The translations under genes were made by a program, and so were the position numbers. From CAKSQF01 sp963628435 (GTDB lineage Bacteria; Bacillota; Clostridia; Oscillospirales; CAG-272), in contig CAVGEY010000010.1 of assembly GCA_963628435.1 (NCBI GenBank), positions 1 through 64,000 on the forward strand: a stretch of DNA of 64,000 nt, written 5' to 3'. Below, one piece after another: positions 1-8,890 of this stretch. Each line of letters opens with the position of its first letter. Position 1 is the first letter of the stretch. The notes under the pieces were generated by a model. That model saw only the letters and a program-made list of their open reading frames with translations. It had not been told where the DNA came from and made no database searches.

Positions 1-134
1 GTACAGACTAATATAAAAAAGCAATTTTAAATCCACCCAAGATATTATAGCTTTTTTTTTAGGAAAAAGCAATAGCTAAATGCCATAAAATAAAAACTTG
101 CAGAAAATTTAATATCAAAAAATTATAAAAACTA

Positions 135-163
135 TTGCATTTTACATAACGATTTGATATAAT
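135..163 (+). promoter_or_regulatory. SigA promoter of potABCD
   Basis: A -35 box TTGCAT (135-140) and a perfect -10 box TATAAT (158-163) are separated by 17 bases. Transcription should start near 170, leaving a leader of about 130 nt before potA. Upstream bases 1-134 are A/T-rich and I see no gene or other element in them. Confidence 0.75.
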
Positions 164-170
164 ATGAAAT

Positions 171-300
171 CGATTTACAGGCTTAAACGCTTTATTGATT
201 AAGCCTTGGCTGCTGTCTTTTTTGATGGCGGCAAATTTTATTTTATTTTGATTTCCAAAAGAAAGGAAGCCCAACTGTTGCATGGGCTACGGTCAAAAAA
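171..300 (+). promoter_or_regulatory. structured 5' leader of potABCD, possible cis-regulatory RNA
   Basis: Three hairpins can be drawn. The first pairs 179-186 with 199-206 (8 bp). The second pairs 211-217 with 227-233 (7 bp including two G-U). The third pairs 268-272 with 284-288. The only Shine-Dalgarno-like stretch, AAAGGA (262-267), lies immediately 5' of the third hairpin, 33 nt from the potA ATG; folding that hairpin brings it to about 12 nt. The 3' arm of the first hairpin (202-206) can also pair with 284-288, so two mutually exclusive folds are possible. I do not recognise a known riboswitch class. The regulatory role is inference. Confidence 0.45.
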
Positions 301-1440
301 ATGTATGATAGCACAGGAGAAAATGTAATAATCAGCTTGAGAAAAGTATGTAAATCATTTGACGGTGAAACAGTTCTTGATCATATTGATCTTGATATTC
401 ACGAAAATGAATTTGTAACTATTCTCGGACCATCCGGATGCGGCAAGACAACTACGCTCAGAATTATCGGAGGTTTTGAAAAGCCGGATGACGGCGTTGT
501 TTTGTTTGAAAATCAAAATATAGCGAATATACCACCTTATAAACGAAATATAAATACCGTATTTCAGCGTTATGCATTATTTCCTCACCTTAATGTTTAT
601 GAAAATGTGGCTTTTGGTCTGCGTCTCAAAAAAATATCCGAACAGGAAATTAAGAAATCAGTACAGGAAATGCTCGCTCTTGTCAATTTGAGCGGATTTG
701 AACACAGACACGTAACAACACTATCCGGTGGTCAGCAACAGCGTGTGGCTATTGCACGCGCGCTTGTTAATCAACCGCGTGTTCTTCTCCTTGATGAGCC
801 GCTAGGCGCGCTTGATTTGAAACTCAGAAAAGACATGCAGAACGAGCTTAAAAAGATTCAGCGGAAAACAGGTATTACTTTTATATATGTAACGCATGAT
901 CAAGAGGAAGCACTCTCAATGTCGGATACCGTTGTCGTAATGGCAGAAGGAAGAATTCAGCAAATAGGCTCCCCGGTAGATATATACAATGAACCTGATA
1001 ATGCATTTGTTGCGGATTTTATCGGTGAGTCAAACATAGTCGATGGTACCATGATTGAAGATTTCAGTGTTTATTTTTCAAATCACAAATTTGAATGCCT
1101 TGACAGCGGATTTCAGAAAAATGAGCCTGTAGACGTTGTTATAAGACCTGAAGATGTTGATGTTGTACCGCCGGAAAAAGGGATGCTGTCCGGAAAAGTT
1201 TTCTCTGTTACATTCAAGGGTGATTACTATGAAATAATTGTCGATGTTGCCGGTTTCAAATGGATGATTGAAACATCTGATTTCGTTGATGTAGATCAGA
1301 TTATCGGTTTGAGTATTGACCCGGATGCTATTCATGTTATGAAACGATCAAAATATTCCGATACATTTGGAGACTACTCTACATTTTCCGAAGAAATGGA
1401 TCATCTCTCTGATGTTGATGAGGAGGAAAAAGAGGAATGA
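301..1440 (+). CDS. potA: spermidine/putrescine ABC transporter ATP-binding protein PotA
   Basis: Cytoplasmic ATPase that energises polyamine import with PotB, PotC and PotD. The 379-residue protein has an N-terminal ABC domain with Walker A GPSGCGKT at about 43-50, signature LSGGQ at 141-145 and Walker B LLLDEP at about 162-167, followed by a C-terminal TOBE-like regulatory region. The extreme C terminus is very acidic (DEEEKEE). Sequence and length fit the PotA family. It is first in a four-gene operon, and its stop overlaps the potB start (ATGA). The ATG at 301 has no Shine-Dalgarno within 15 nt; the nearest, AAAGGA, is before a leader hairpin. Substrate assignment rests on family resemblance and on the complete potABCD order. 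Confidence 0.93.
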   Translation: MYDSTGENVIISLRKVCKSFDGETVLDHIDLDIHENEFVTILGPSGCGKTTTLRIIGGFEKPDDGVVLFENQNIANIPPYKRNINTVFQRYALFPHLNVYENVAFGLRLKKISEQEIKKSVQEMLALVNLSGFEHRHVTTLSGGQQQRVAIARALVNQPRVLLLDEPLGALDLKLRKDMQNELKKIQRKTGITFIYVTHDQEEALSMSDTVVVMAEGRIQQIGSPVDIYNEPDNAFVADFIGESNIVDGTMIEDFSVYFSNHKFECLDSGFQKNEPVDVVIRPEDVDVVPPEKGMLSGKVFSVTFKGDYYEIIVDVAGFKWMIETSDFVDVDQIIGLSIDPDAIHVMKRSKYSDTFGDYSTFSEEMDHLSDVDEEEKEE

Positions 1441-2297
1441 CAAAAAATATTAAATCCGAAAAAGTCTTATGTTCGGACAATCGTTCTCTTTTTCAAAAAA
1501 TCGCGGCGGTTCCTCATATAGTTTGGACGATAATGTTTATTGTCGCTCCGATGATATTTGTCGTATATTTTGCATTTACAGATTCGAACGGCAGTTTTTC
1601 TTTGGAGAACTGGTCGGATCTCGGCAGATATTACAATACATTTATTCTCTCGATTGCTTTTGCCTTGATTGCGACATTTATCTGTCTTTTAATCGGATAT
1701 CCTCTTGCGTATTTTATGGTTCACACTTCACCGCGCATGCAGAAAATTCTTATGATTCTTATCATGCTTCCAATGTGGTGTAACCTTCTTATAAGAACAT
1801 ATGCTCTTATGGCATTGCTTGATAACGGCGGACTTCTTAATTCATTTCTCGAAAAAATAGGCATGCGGCATGTTTCTATAGTCGGTACCAACTTCGGTGT
1901 AATATTGGGAATGATTTATGATTTTCTCCCGTATATGGTTCTTCCTATATTTACGGTAATGTCGAAACTCGATAAACGTTATATTGAAGCGGCACACGAT
2001 TTGGGCTGCAATAAAATCCAAACACTATTCAAAGTAATTATTCCACTGACACTTTCCGGTGTAGTGTCCGGGGTTACTATGGTATTTGTTCCGTCAATTT
2101 CAACATTTTATATTTCTCAAAAGCTCGGTGCCGGAAAGATTGATCTCGTCGGAGATACGATTGAGCGTCTTTTCCAAAACACAAGCACATACGGTGTCGG
2201 AGCATCCATGTCTCTTATCATGATGATTTTAATTATAATTTCTGTTTGTTTTGCTAACAGATTTACAGACAATGATAACGGAGGAAATAAGAATTGA
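1437..2297 (+). CDS. potB: spermidine/putrescine ABC transporter permease PotB
   Basis: Inner of the two integral membrane permeases of the polyamine importer. The 286-residue protein has an N-terminal transmembrane helix (about residues 26-46) and several further hydrophobic segments typical of binding-protein-dependent permeases. A cytoplasmic EAA-like coupling loop is visible (IEAAHDLGCNK, about residues 183-193), which contacts the PotA ATPase. It overlaps potA by 4 nt (ATGA) and potC by 4 nt, indicating translational coupling. It is full length for the family. Confidence 0.93.
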   Translation: MTKNIKSEKVLCSDNRSLFQKIAAVPHIVWTIMFIVAPMIFVVYFAFTDSNGSFSLENWSDLGRYYNTFILSIAFALIATFICLLIGYPLAYFMVHTSPRMQKILMILIMLPMWCNLLIRTYALMALLDNGGLLNSFLEKIGMRHVSIVGTNFGVILGMIYDFLPYMVLPIFTVMSKLDKRYIEAAHDLGCNKIQTLFKVIIPLTLSGVVSGVTMVFVPSISTFYISQKLGAGKIDLVGDTIERLFQNTSTYGVGASMSLIMMILIIISVCFANRFTDNDNGGNKN

Positions 2298-3115
2298 AAT
2301 TTTTTTCTCGATTTTATATAGGAATTGTATTTCTTTTACTTTATCTGCCTATTATTGTATTGGTTGTATTTTCTTTTAACGATGGCGGCAGCTTATCATC
2401 ATTCACAGGCTTATCGCTCAAATGGTATGCAGAACTGTTTTCGGATGAGGAAGCGCTCATATCTTTAAGAAATTCAGTTGTTCTTGCAGTCTTATCGGGT
2501 CTTGTTGCAACAATTATCGGTACGTTTGGGGCGCTTGGCATAAATTCAATGCGCAGACGCTGGCTGCAGAGCTCAATTAAGGCGGCAACAAATATTCCGA
2601 TGATGAATCCCGATATTGTTACCGGAGTTTCGATGATGTTACTTTTTGTTGCTCTTGCTTCTTTTGTCGGCAATACAAGTACTTTCGGATTCGGAACATT
2701 ATTAATAGCTCATGTAACTTTTAATTTGCCGTATGTTATACTTTCTGTAATGCCGAGATTCAAGTCGCTTGACCGTTCACTTTCGGAGGCTGCTCAAGAT
2801 CTTGGATGTACCCCCTCGCGAGCATTCTTTTTGGTCGAACTTCCCGAAATTATTCCCGGAATTATCTCCGGATTTTTAACGTCATTTACGCTCTCTCTTG
2901 ATGACTTTGTTATATCGCATTTCGTCAGCTCACCTGATTTTCAGACTTTACCGTTATATGTCTATAATCAGACCGCCCATAATGTTAAATTCAGTATGTA
3001 TGCATTAAGTGCAATAATAGTTATTACGGTACTTGCGATTTTACTGATCGTAAATTTTGCCGACTCTTTCAGAACAAGTCGAGTCAAACATCGTGAAGGA
3101 GAGGCAAGAATATGA
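2294..3115 (+). CDS. potC: spermidine/putrescine ABC transporter permease PotC
   Basis: Second permease of the polyamine importer, 273 residues with about six hydrophobic helices and an EAA-like loop (SEAAQDLGCTPSRAF) near residues 163-177. It probably starts at a TTG (2294) that overlaps the potB stop (TTGA), with GGAGG at about 2280-2284 as ribosome binding site; no ATG fits better. The C-terminal helix is followed by a basic cytoplasmic tail. Its stop overlaps the ATG of potD, so all four genes are translationally coupled. Confidence 0.93.
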   Translation: MKFFSRFYIGIVFLLLYLPIIVLVVFSFNDGGSLSSFTGLSLKWYAELFSDEEALISLRNSVVLAVLSGLVATIIGTFGALGINSMRRRWLQSSIKAATNIPMMNPDIVTGVSMMLLFVALASFVGNTSTFGFGTLLIAHVTFNLPYVILSVMPRFKSLDRSLSEAAQDLGCTPSRAFFLVELPEIIPGIISGFLTSFTLSLDDFVISHFVSSPDFQTLPLYVYNQTAHNVKFSMYALSAIIVITVLAILLIVNFADSFRTSRVKHREGEARI

Positions 3116-4362
3116 AATTAAGAAGTAAAACAATATCGCTCATATTACTGTTTGTTCTGCTGACTTCTTCTCTGATTTCGGTTTTAACCTCATGCGGCTT
3201 AAACATAGGCAACTCTACTACAACGCTTTATGTTTATAATTGGGGCGAATATATATCCGATGGCTCGGAAGATACGCTTGATTCAAATGCGGCATTTGAA
3301 GAGTGGTATTATGAAACATACGGTGAGCATGTAACCGTCAATTACTCTACATATTCAAGTAACGAAGACATGTACGCAAAATTATCATCAGGCTCAGTTT
3401 CATACGACATTGTTATTCCTTCCGATTATATGATACAGAGACTTATAGAAGAAAATCTCATTCAAAAGCTTGACCATACTAATATTCCGAATATAGAAAA
3501 TCTTCATGAAGATTTTTATGGAGAAAACTCAAAATATGATTATTATGATAGAGGCTGTGAGTATTCTGTTCCGTATATGTTCGGAATGGTAGGCGTTATT
3601 TACAATACAGAGATGGTGGATTCGGATGATCCCGATATCGGAAGCTGGAAGCTTCTTTGGAGTGAAAAATATTCCGGTAATATTCTGCAGTTTAATAATT
3701 CACGCGATGCATTCGGATCTGCGCAATATCTTCTCGGCTTAGATGTAAATTCCGACGATGAGAACGATTGGAGATTAGCTCTTGATAAACTGATTGAGCA
3801 AAAAAAAGTCGTACAGGGATACGTAATGGATGAGATTTACAATAAAATGGAAAACGGATCTGCCGCTATTTCATCTTATTACGCCGGCGATTTTATGACT
3901 ATGTATGAAGAAAATGATGCTCTCGAATTCTATTATCCATCAGAGGGTACGAATCTTTATGTTGATGCAATGTGTATTCCGACATCATCTAAAAACAAGA
4001 TTATTGCCGAAAGATATATCAATTTTATGCTTTCTGAAGAACCTGCCGTAGCAAATGCAGAATATACATATTACGGTTCGCCAAACAAGCTAGTTCGTGA
4101 AAATGAAGAATATATTGAATATATGAACAGCATCAAAGAAGGCGGCTTTGACTTAATGTATGACACAGATAATGTAACGGCAACTGCCTACGAAAATCTG
4201 TCCGCGCAAAAGCTTGCACTTCTTAATCAGCTTTGGGAAGAGCTTAAATCCGATATAGAAATCAGCACCGGGATTTATGTAATCTGCGGAATAATCTTGG
4301 CATTTTTGTTAGCTCTTTCATTGTTTTTTGCGATAAGAAAAAAGATTAGAAATATATATTAG
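3112..4362 (+). CDS. potD: spermidine/putrescine-binding lipoprotein PotD with a C-terminal membrane helix
   Basis: Extracytoplasmic polyamine-binding component, 416 residues. An N-terminal signal sequence ends in a lipobox LTSC with the lipid-accepting cysteine at about residue 28. A solute-binding fold follows, with a PotD-type opening (YVYNWGEYI, from about residue 42). After the binding domain there is an extra C-terminal hydrophobic helix (about residues 384-407) with a basic tail (RKKIRNIY). Usual PotD proteins end after the binding domain, so this one appears anchored at both ends. The ATG overlaps the potC stop. A strong hairpin terminator follows. Confidence 0.9.
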   Translation: MKLRSKTISLILLFVLLTSSLISVLTSCGLNIGNSTTTLYVYNWGEYISDGSEDTLDSNAAFEEWYYETYGEHVTVNYSTYSSNEDMYAKLSSGSVSYDIVIPSDYMIQRLIEENLIQKLDHTNIPNIENLHEDFYGENSKYDYYDRGCEYSVPYMFGMVGVIYNTEMVDSDDPDIGSWKLLWSEKYSGNILQFNNSRDAFGSAQYLLGLDVNSDDENDWRLALDKLIEQKKVVQGYVMDEIYNKMENGSAAISSYYAGDFMTMYEENDALEFYYPSEGTNLYVDAMCIPTSSKNKIIAERYINFMLSEEPAVANAEYTYYGSPNKLVRENEEYIEYMNSIKEGGFDLMYDTDNVTATAYENLSAQKLALLNQLWEELKSDIEISTGIYVICGIILAFLLALSLFFAIRKKIRNIY

Positions 4363-4380
4363 CTTCCGATTGAGCAAAAA

Positions 4381-4412
4381 ATATCCGATGGCTTTTAGCA
4401 GCCATCGGATAT
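4381..4412. terminator. bidirectional terminator between potD and hydA
   Basis: A perfect 13-bp stem (4381-4393 with 4400-4412) encloses a 6-nt loop. An A-run precedes it and a T-run follows it, so it can terminate both convergent operons. Confidence 0.9.
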
Positions 4413-4423
4413 TTTTATTATAA

Positions 4424-6190
4424 TCAGTTATTATAAGGTTTTTTTGAAGTGTAACTCGTATGTAAAAGTTCATGCGCAAGATGGGAATTCGGTTCACCGA
4501 GAAAATCGTTATATAATGCTTTAATTTGAGGATTGTTGTGCGATTGGCGAACTTTTTGCTTTTCATCTTCGGAATAAAGAGCATTTGCCCGTTTCTGCAT
4601 ATATGTATCAACAATGTCAACATCCTCGTTCGGAAGGAAACACGGTCTGACATATGGCTGACCGCCACCGTTAATGCATCCGCCCGGGCATCCCATAATC
4701 TCTATAAATTGATATTTGCTTTTACCGGCACGGATGTCATCGAGAATTACCTTGGCATTTTTCATTCCATGAGCTACGGCTACATTTAATTTCATGCCGT
4801 TAAGATTGAAAGCCGCCTCTTTTATACCGTTAAATCCTCTGACTTCATTGAATTCAATATTTTCGTGCTCTTTGCCTGTAAGAACAAATGCGGCAGTACG
4901 TAATGCGGCTTCCATTACGCCGCCGGTAACTCCGAATATAACGCCTGCTCCGGAATAATCTCCGACGATATCTCGATCAAAATCTTCATCTGGTAATTTT
5001 GCAAAATTGATTCCGCTTCTTTTTATAAGTTTACCGAGTTCTCTTGTTGTAAGTACCGCATCGACGTCTTTGAGTCCTCTTGTCTTTAACTGATTTCTGT
5101 CTTTTTCAAATTTCTTTGCAGTGCATGGCATTATTGAAACGACATACATATCCTCGGGTGCAATACCGATTTTGTTTGCATAATAGTGTTTCAATATCGC
5201 TCCCTGCATTTCGTGAGGCGACTTACACGAGGAAATATTTTCAAGGCAATCACCGAAATAATATTCCGCGTAGTTGATCCAGCCCGGAGAGCATGATGTT
5301 ATCATCGGAAGTTTTCCGCCATTTTGTATCCTGTCAATAAGTTCGTGAGCTTCCTCAATAATGGTAAGATCTGCGGCATAATCCGTATCAAAGACTTTCT
5401 TGAATCCGAGACGTTTTAATGCTGCAACCATCTTACCGGTTACAGGGGTTCCGATTTTCATACCGAATTCTTCGCCTAAAGCCGCTCGAACTGCCGGAGC
5501 AGTCTGAACAACAACATATTTTCCTGATTTGAACGCCTCGTCAACTTTTTCTATTTCACTCTTTTCCATCAATGCACCGGTAGGACATACACTTACGCAT
5601 TGACCGCACATAATACAAGGAGAATTTACAAATGATCTGTTCTCGGCAGGACCGACAATTGTCTTAAATCCTCTGTTTTGAAAAGTAAGAACACCTTGAC
5701 CATGTGCATTTGAGCATCTTGCCACACATCTTCCGCATAGGATACATTTTGAAGTGTCTCTTATTATAGACGGCGAAAGCTCATCAATTGTTGTCGGTGT
5801 TTTCGCGCCCATATACATATTTTCACGGGCTCCGGTAATACGTGCTGCATTCAGAAGTTCACATTTTTCATTTTTTTCACACTGTTGACAATTCATAGAA
5901 TGATTGGATAACAGAAGTTCAACAGAAGCGCGACGTGCTGCAACTGCTTTAGGCGATGAGATCGTAATTTCCATACCTTCGTTTATCGGATAAACGCAGG
6001 AAGCTACAAGACCTCTTGCACCGGTTGCTTCAACAAGGCACACACGGCATGATCCGCGGTTGCATTCTCCATGATTATATGTGCATAATGACGGAATTTC
6101 ATAGCCGCATTGTCTTGCCGCCTCAAGGATTGTAAGTCCGGCATCAACCTGATAGGGAACACCTTCGATTTTAATATTTACTTTTTCCAC
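4424..6190 (-). CDS. hydA: [FeFe] hydrogenase catalytic subunit HydA (NADH/ferredoxin-linked type)
   Basis: Catalyses reversible H2 formation at an H-cluster in the cytoplasm. The 588-residue protein has an N-terminal [2Fe-2S] domain (Cys 36, 48, 51, 65), a His-Cys3 cluster segment (NHSMNCQQCEKNEKC), two [4Fe-4S] motifs (CILCGRCVARC and CIMCGQCVSVCP), then the H-cluster domain with signatures TSCSPGW (about 298), MPCTAKKFE (about 353) and MGCPGGC (about 498). All H-cluster cysteines are present. It follows hydB by 13 nt. With HydB and HydC it matches the trimeric, probably electron-bifurcating NAD-dependent enzyme of clostridia; bifurcation is inferred from subunit composition. The HydEFG maturases are not in this window. 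Confidence 0.93.
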   Translation of the reverse strand: MEKVNIKIEGVPYQVDAGLTILEAARQCGYEIPSLCTYNHGECNRGSCRVCLVEATGARGLVASCVYPINEGMEITISSPKAVAARRASVELLLSNHSMNCQQCEKNEKCELLNAARITGARENMYMGAKTPTTIDELSPSIIRDTSKCILCGRCVARCSNAHGQGVLTFQNRGFKTIVGPAENRSFVNSPCIMCGQCVSVCPTGALMEKSEIEKVDEAFKSGKYVVVQTAPAVRAALGEEFGMKIGTPVTGKMVAALKRLGFKKVFDTDYAADLTIIEEAHELIDRIQNGGKLPMITSCSPGWINYAEYYFGDCLENISSCKSPHEMQGAILKHYYANKIGIAPEDMYVVSIMPCTAKKFEKDRNQLKTRGLKDVDAVLTTRELGKLIKRSGINFAKLPDEDFDRDIVGDYSGAGVIFGVTGGVMEAALRTAAFVLTGKEHENIEFNEVRGFNGIKEAAFNLNGMKLNVAVAHGMKNAKVILDDIRAGKSKYQFIEIMGCPGGCINGGGQPYVRPCFLPNEDVDIVDTYMQKRANALYSEDEKQKVRQSHNNPQIKALYNDFLGEPNSHLAHELLHTSYTSKKPYNN

Positions 6191-6203
6191 TTGTTCTTCC
6201 CCC

Positions 6204-8087
6204 TCACTTCTTTTCGATAGCTTTGAATTTGCATGAAGCCATACACATACCGCATTTTATGCATTTATTGTTGTCAATCTCACGAGACGGTAATTTATGA
6301 TTAGAAGCAACATAATCGGTTTTTGTTATGGCACCGATAGGGCATTGGCGTTCGCACAAACCGCATCCGAGACATTTATCCTTATCAATGCTGTATTGCA
6401 TAAGTTTTTTACAGACATGTGCAGGACACTTTTTATCAACGATGTGTGCCATATACTCGTCCCTGAAATGAGTGAGTGTTGACAGCACAGGGTTGGCTGC
6501 TGTTTGTCCGAGAGCGCAAAGAGAACCTACTTTTATCGTTGAAGCAAGTTCTTCTAATTCTTCTAGATCGCTCAGCGTTGAAATTCCATCTGTTATTTTG
6601 TTGAGATATTCAAGGAGTCTTCTGGTACCTATACGGCAAGGAGAACATTTACCGCACGATTCATCACAAATAAATTCCATATAGAATTTTGCAACATCAA
6701 CCATACAGTTGTCTTCATCCATTACGATTGCGCCGCCCGAACCCATCATTGACCCTTTTGCAATAAGATTATCAAAATCAATCTGCGCATCCAAATCTTT
6801 TTCGGTAAGACAGCCTCCGGAAGGTCCACCGGTTTGAATTGCCTTAAATTTCTTTCCGTTGGGAATACCACCGCCGATATCATATATCAGTTCACGAAGA
6901 GTGGTTCCCATAGGAACTTCCACAAGTCCGACATTATTGACTTTTCCGCCAAGAGCAAAAACTTTGGTTCCTTTTGATTTTTCGGTTCCGTATTTTGTAA
7001 ATGCATCTACTCCGTTACGCAGTATATATGGAACACAGGCGAGCGTTTCAACATTATTTACAATTGTCGGACATTGCCAAAGTCCTTTTACGGCAGGGAA
7101 CGGAGGACGCGGACGCGGCATACCTCTCATTCCTTCAATTGAATTAAGAAGAGCGGTTTCTTCTCCGCAAACAAACGCTCCGGCTCCAAGACGAATATGT
7201 GCACGGAACGAAAAACCGGTTCCTAGGATATTATCTCCTAAAAGACCAATCTCCTCAGCCTGACGAATTGCAATTTTTAATCTATTAACAGCAATCGGAT
7301 ACTCGGCGCGAACATAGAAATAACCGTTTTGCGCACCAATCGCATATCCCGCAATCATCATTCCCTCAATAACAGCTAAAGGATTACCCTCAAGAATAGA
7401 GCGATCCATAAATGCTCCGGGATCTCCCTCATCGCCGTTGCATACCACATATTTTTCGCCATCGGGTTGTGCATAAGCAAACTGCCATTTTCTGCCGGTT
7501 GGAAATCCACCGCCGCCTCTTCCGCGAAGTCCGGAATCGAGAACTTTTTTTATGACATCATCACGGCTCATCTTCAGAGCATTCATAAGTCCTTGGAATG
7601 CTCCCGCACCAAGCGCTTCTTCAATATTTTCCGGATCAATGGAACCACATCCGTGCAATGCAATTCTTACCTGTTTTTTATAAAAATTTATATCATCCTG
7701 CTTTGCAACTTTTTTATTTGTAGCGGGATCAATATAAAGCAGACGCTCGACTATTTCTCCGTCTATAAGATCCTTCTCGACGATTTCTTCAACATCATCG
7801 ATTTTTACAAGTCTGTAAAGAGTATCTTCGGGATATATTTTAACAAATGGGCCTTGTGAACAAAAGCCGAAGCATCCGACCTGATTAACAGTTACTTTAT
7901 CGGTAAGTCCTTTTTCTTCAACTAATCTTTCAAATTTTTTGCGAATTTCAGCAGAATTTGATGAAAGACAGCCTGTACCTCCACAGAGAACAACCGCACG
8001 TTTTCCCGATGCGCCTGTAAATTTGTTGTTTAGACATTCGGTGCAGCTTTTTTGTCTTGCCGTTAATTCCTCAAAATTATTGATCAT
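6204..8087 (-). CDS. hydB: NAD-reducing/bifurcating hydrogenase subunit HydB (NuoF-like)
   Basis: Flavoprotein subunit that exchanges electrons between NAD(H) and the iron-sulfur chain of HydA. The 627 residues comprise an N-terminal thioredoxin-like [2Fe-2S] domain (CGGTGC and CFGFC), a NuoF core with the glycine-rich FMN/NAD site GRGGGGFPTGRKW, a [4Fe-4S] motif ESCGKCSPCRIG, and a C-terminal pair of ferredoxin motifs (CLGCGLCERQCP and CIKCGMCMASC). This layout is the one seen in clostridial bifurcating hydrogenases. The gene begins 2 nt after the hydC stop and the ATG lies in a coupled arrangement. Confidence 0.93.
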   Translation of the reverse strand: MINNFEELTARQKSCTECLNNKFTGASGKRAVVLCGGTGCLSSNSAEIRKKFERLVEEKGLTDKVTVNQVGCFGFCSQGPFVKIYPEDTLYRLVKIDDVEEIVEKDLIDGEIVERLLYIDPATNKKVAKQDDINFYKKQVRIALHGCGSIDPENIEEALGAGAFQGLMNALKMSRDDVIKKVLDSGLRGRGGGGFPTGRKWQFAYAQPDGEKYVVCNGDEGDPGAFMDRSILEGNPLAVIEGMMIAGYAIGAQNGYFYVRAEYPIAVNRLKIAIRQAEEIGLLGDNILGTGFSFRAHIRLGAGAFVCGEETALLNSIEGMRGMPRPRPPFPAVKGLWQCPTIVNNVETLACVPYILRNGVDAFTKYGTEKSKGTKVFALGGKVNNVGLVEVPMGTTLRELIYDIGGGIPNGKKFKAIQTGGPSGGCLTEKDLDAQIDFDNLIAKGSMMGSGGAIVMDEDNCMVDVAKFYMEFICDESCGKCSPCRIGTRRLLEYLNKITDGISTLSDLEELEELASTIKVGSLCALGQTAANPVLSTLTHFRDEYMAHIVDKKCPAHVCKKLMQYSIDKDKCLGCGLCERQCPIGAITKTDYVASNHKLPSREIDNNKCIKCGMCMASCKFKAIEKK

Positions 8088-8089
8088 AA

Positions 8090-8575
8090 TTACATACCTC
8101 CATCTGCACGAAGTTCGTCAATTATCTTCGGTACAGCATTTACCTGTACTTTAGGATATACTTTTCCGTTTATAGATACTGCAGGAGCTATGCCGCATGC
8201 GCCTATGCAGCGAAGAGCGTCAATCGTGAAAAGACCATCCTCGGTTGTCTCACCGGGCTTAATTCCGAGAATTTCCGAAAACTTATCTATTACCTGTTGA
8301 GCACCTTTAACATAGCATGCAGTACCGAGACAGCATCCAATAATGTATTTTCCTTTAGGTTTCAGTGAAAAGAACGAGTAAAATGTCACAACTCCGTATA
8401 TTTCGGCAACACTCACACCAGTTTCTTTTGAAACAAGCTCCTGAACCTCGAGAGGAATATATCCGTATTCCTTTTGGATATCGCTTAAAATCATCATCAT
8501 CGGAGTTCTTTCGTTTTTATAACGGTTGCAAATTTCAATAATTTTTGACGCTGCCGCATCGCTTAAATGAGCCAT
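8090..8575 (-). CDS. hydC: hydrogenase subunit HydC (NuoE-like)
   Basis: Small [2Fe-2S] subunit of the NAD-dependent hydrogenase, 161 residues, thioredoxin-like fold. Ligand motifs CLGTAC (about residue 81) and CIGACG (about residue 122) give the four cysteines typical of NuoE/HydC. It is the first gene of the minus-strand hyd operon, with a strong ribosome binding site (GGAGG) upstream and a consensus SigA promoter. Confidence 0.92.
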   Translation of the reverse strand: MAHLSDAAASKIIEICNRYKNERTPMMMILSDIQKEYGYIPLEVQELVSKETGVSVAEIYGVVTFYSFFSLKPKGKYIIGCCLGTACYVKGAQQVIDKFSEILGIKPGETTEDGLFTIDALRCIGACGIAPAVSINGKVYPKVQVNAVPKIIDELRADGGM

Positions 8576-8621
8576 TGTAATCCTCCTTTTTATTTAGTTA
8601 AATTTTTGACAAATTTTGATT

Positions 8622-8650
8622 ATTATAAACTATTTTTAATTACATGTCAA
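8622..8650 (-). promoter_or_regulatory. SigA promoter of hydCBA
   Basis: On the minus strand TTGACA (8650-8645) and TATAAT (8627-8622) are separated by 17 bases, consensus in both boxes. The rest of the 315-nt gap 8576-8890 is very A/T-rich and holds only this promoter and the one for the lipoprotein gene. I found no clear Rex operator. Confidence 0.8.
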
Positions 8651-8842
8651 TATTTTTTTGAGCTTTTTTATTATATTTTTATTATAAATTTTTCAATTAG
8701 TAAATTTATTTCCATCTATTGCTAAAAATTTACCGATAAGCGTTTTACCGTTATTCGATCATCTTAAAATATCAAATAAAATATACGTTTTTTGTAATTA
8801 AGTAAGATTTTGCATATATCCCGAATGTTCCAAAAGAAAATC

Positions 8843-8871
8843 TTGACATTAAGTGTTTACTATGATAATAT
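8843..8871 (+). promoter_or_regulatory. promoter of the small lipoprotein gene
   Basis: TTGACA (8843-8848) and TAATAT (8866-8871) are spaced by 17 bases. Transcription would begin at about 8878, at the Shine-Dalgarno sequence, giving a very short leader. An alternative -10, GATAAT, has only 15-base spacing. Confidence 0.55.
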
Positions 8872-8890
8872 GAATAGGGAGGTAAATGAG

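Noticed and set aside
59..283. Minus-strand reading frame of 74 codons upstream of potA
   Set aside because: It covers the promoter and hairpin leader of potA, has no ribosome site and no recognisable protein features.
6859..7263. 134-codon plus-strand frame inside hydB
   Set aside because: Antisense to a well-conserved NuoF domain; composition is Pro/Ser/Arg-rich as expected from a shadow frame.
8576..8890. Riboswitch or small RNA in the gap between hydC and the lipoprotein gene
   Set aside because: The sequence is uniformly A/T-rich with no stable stem beyond the promoters.
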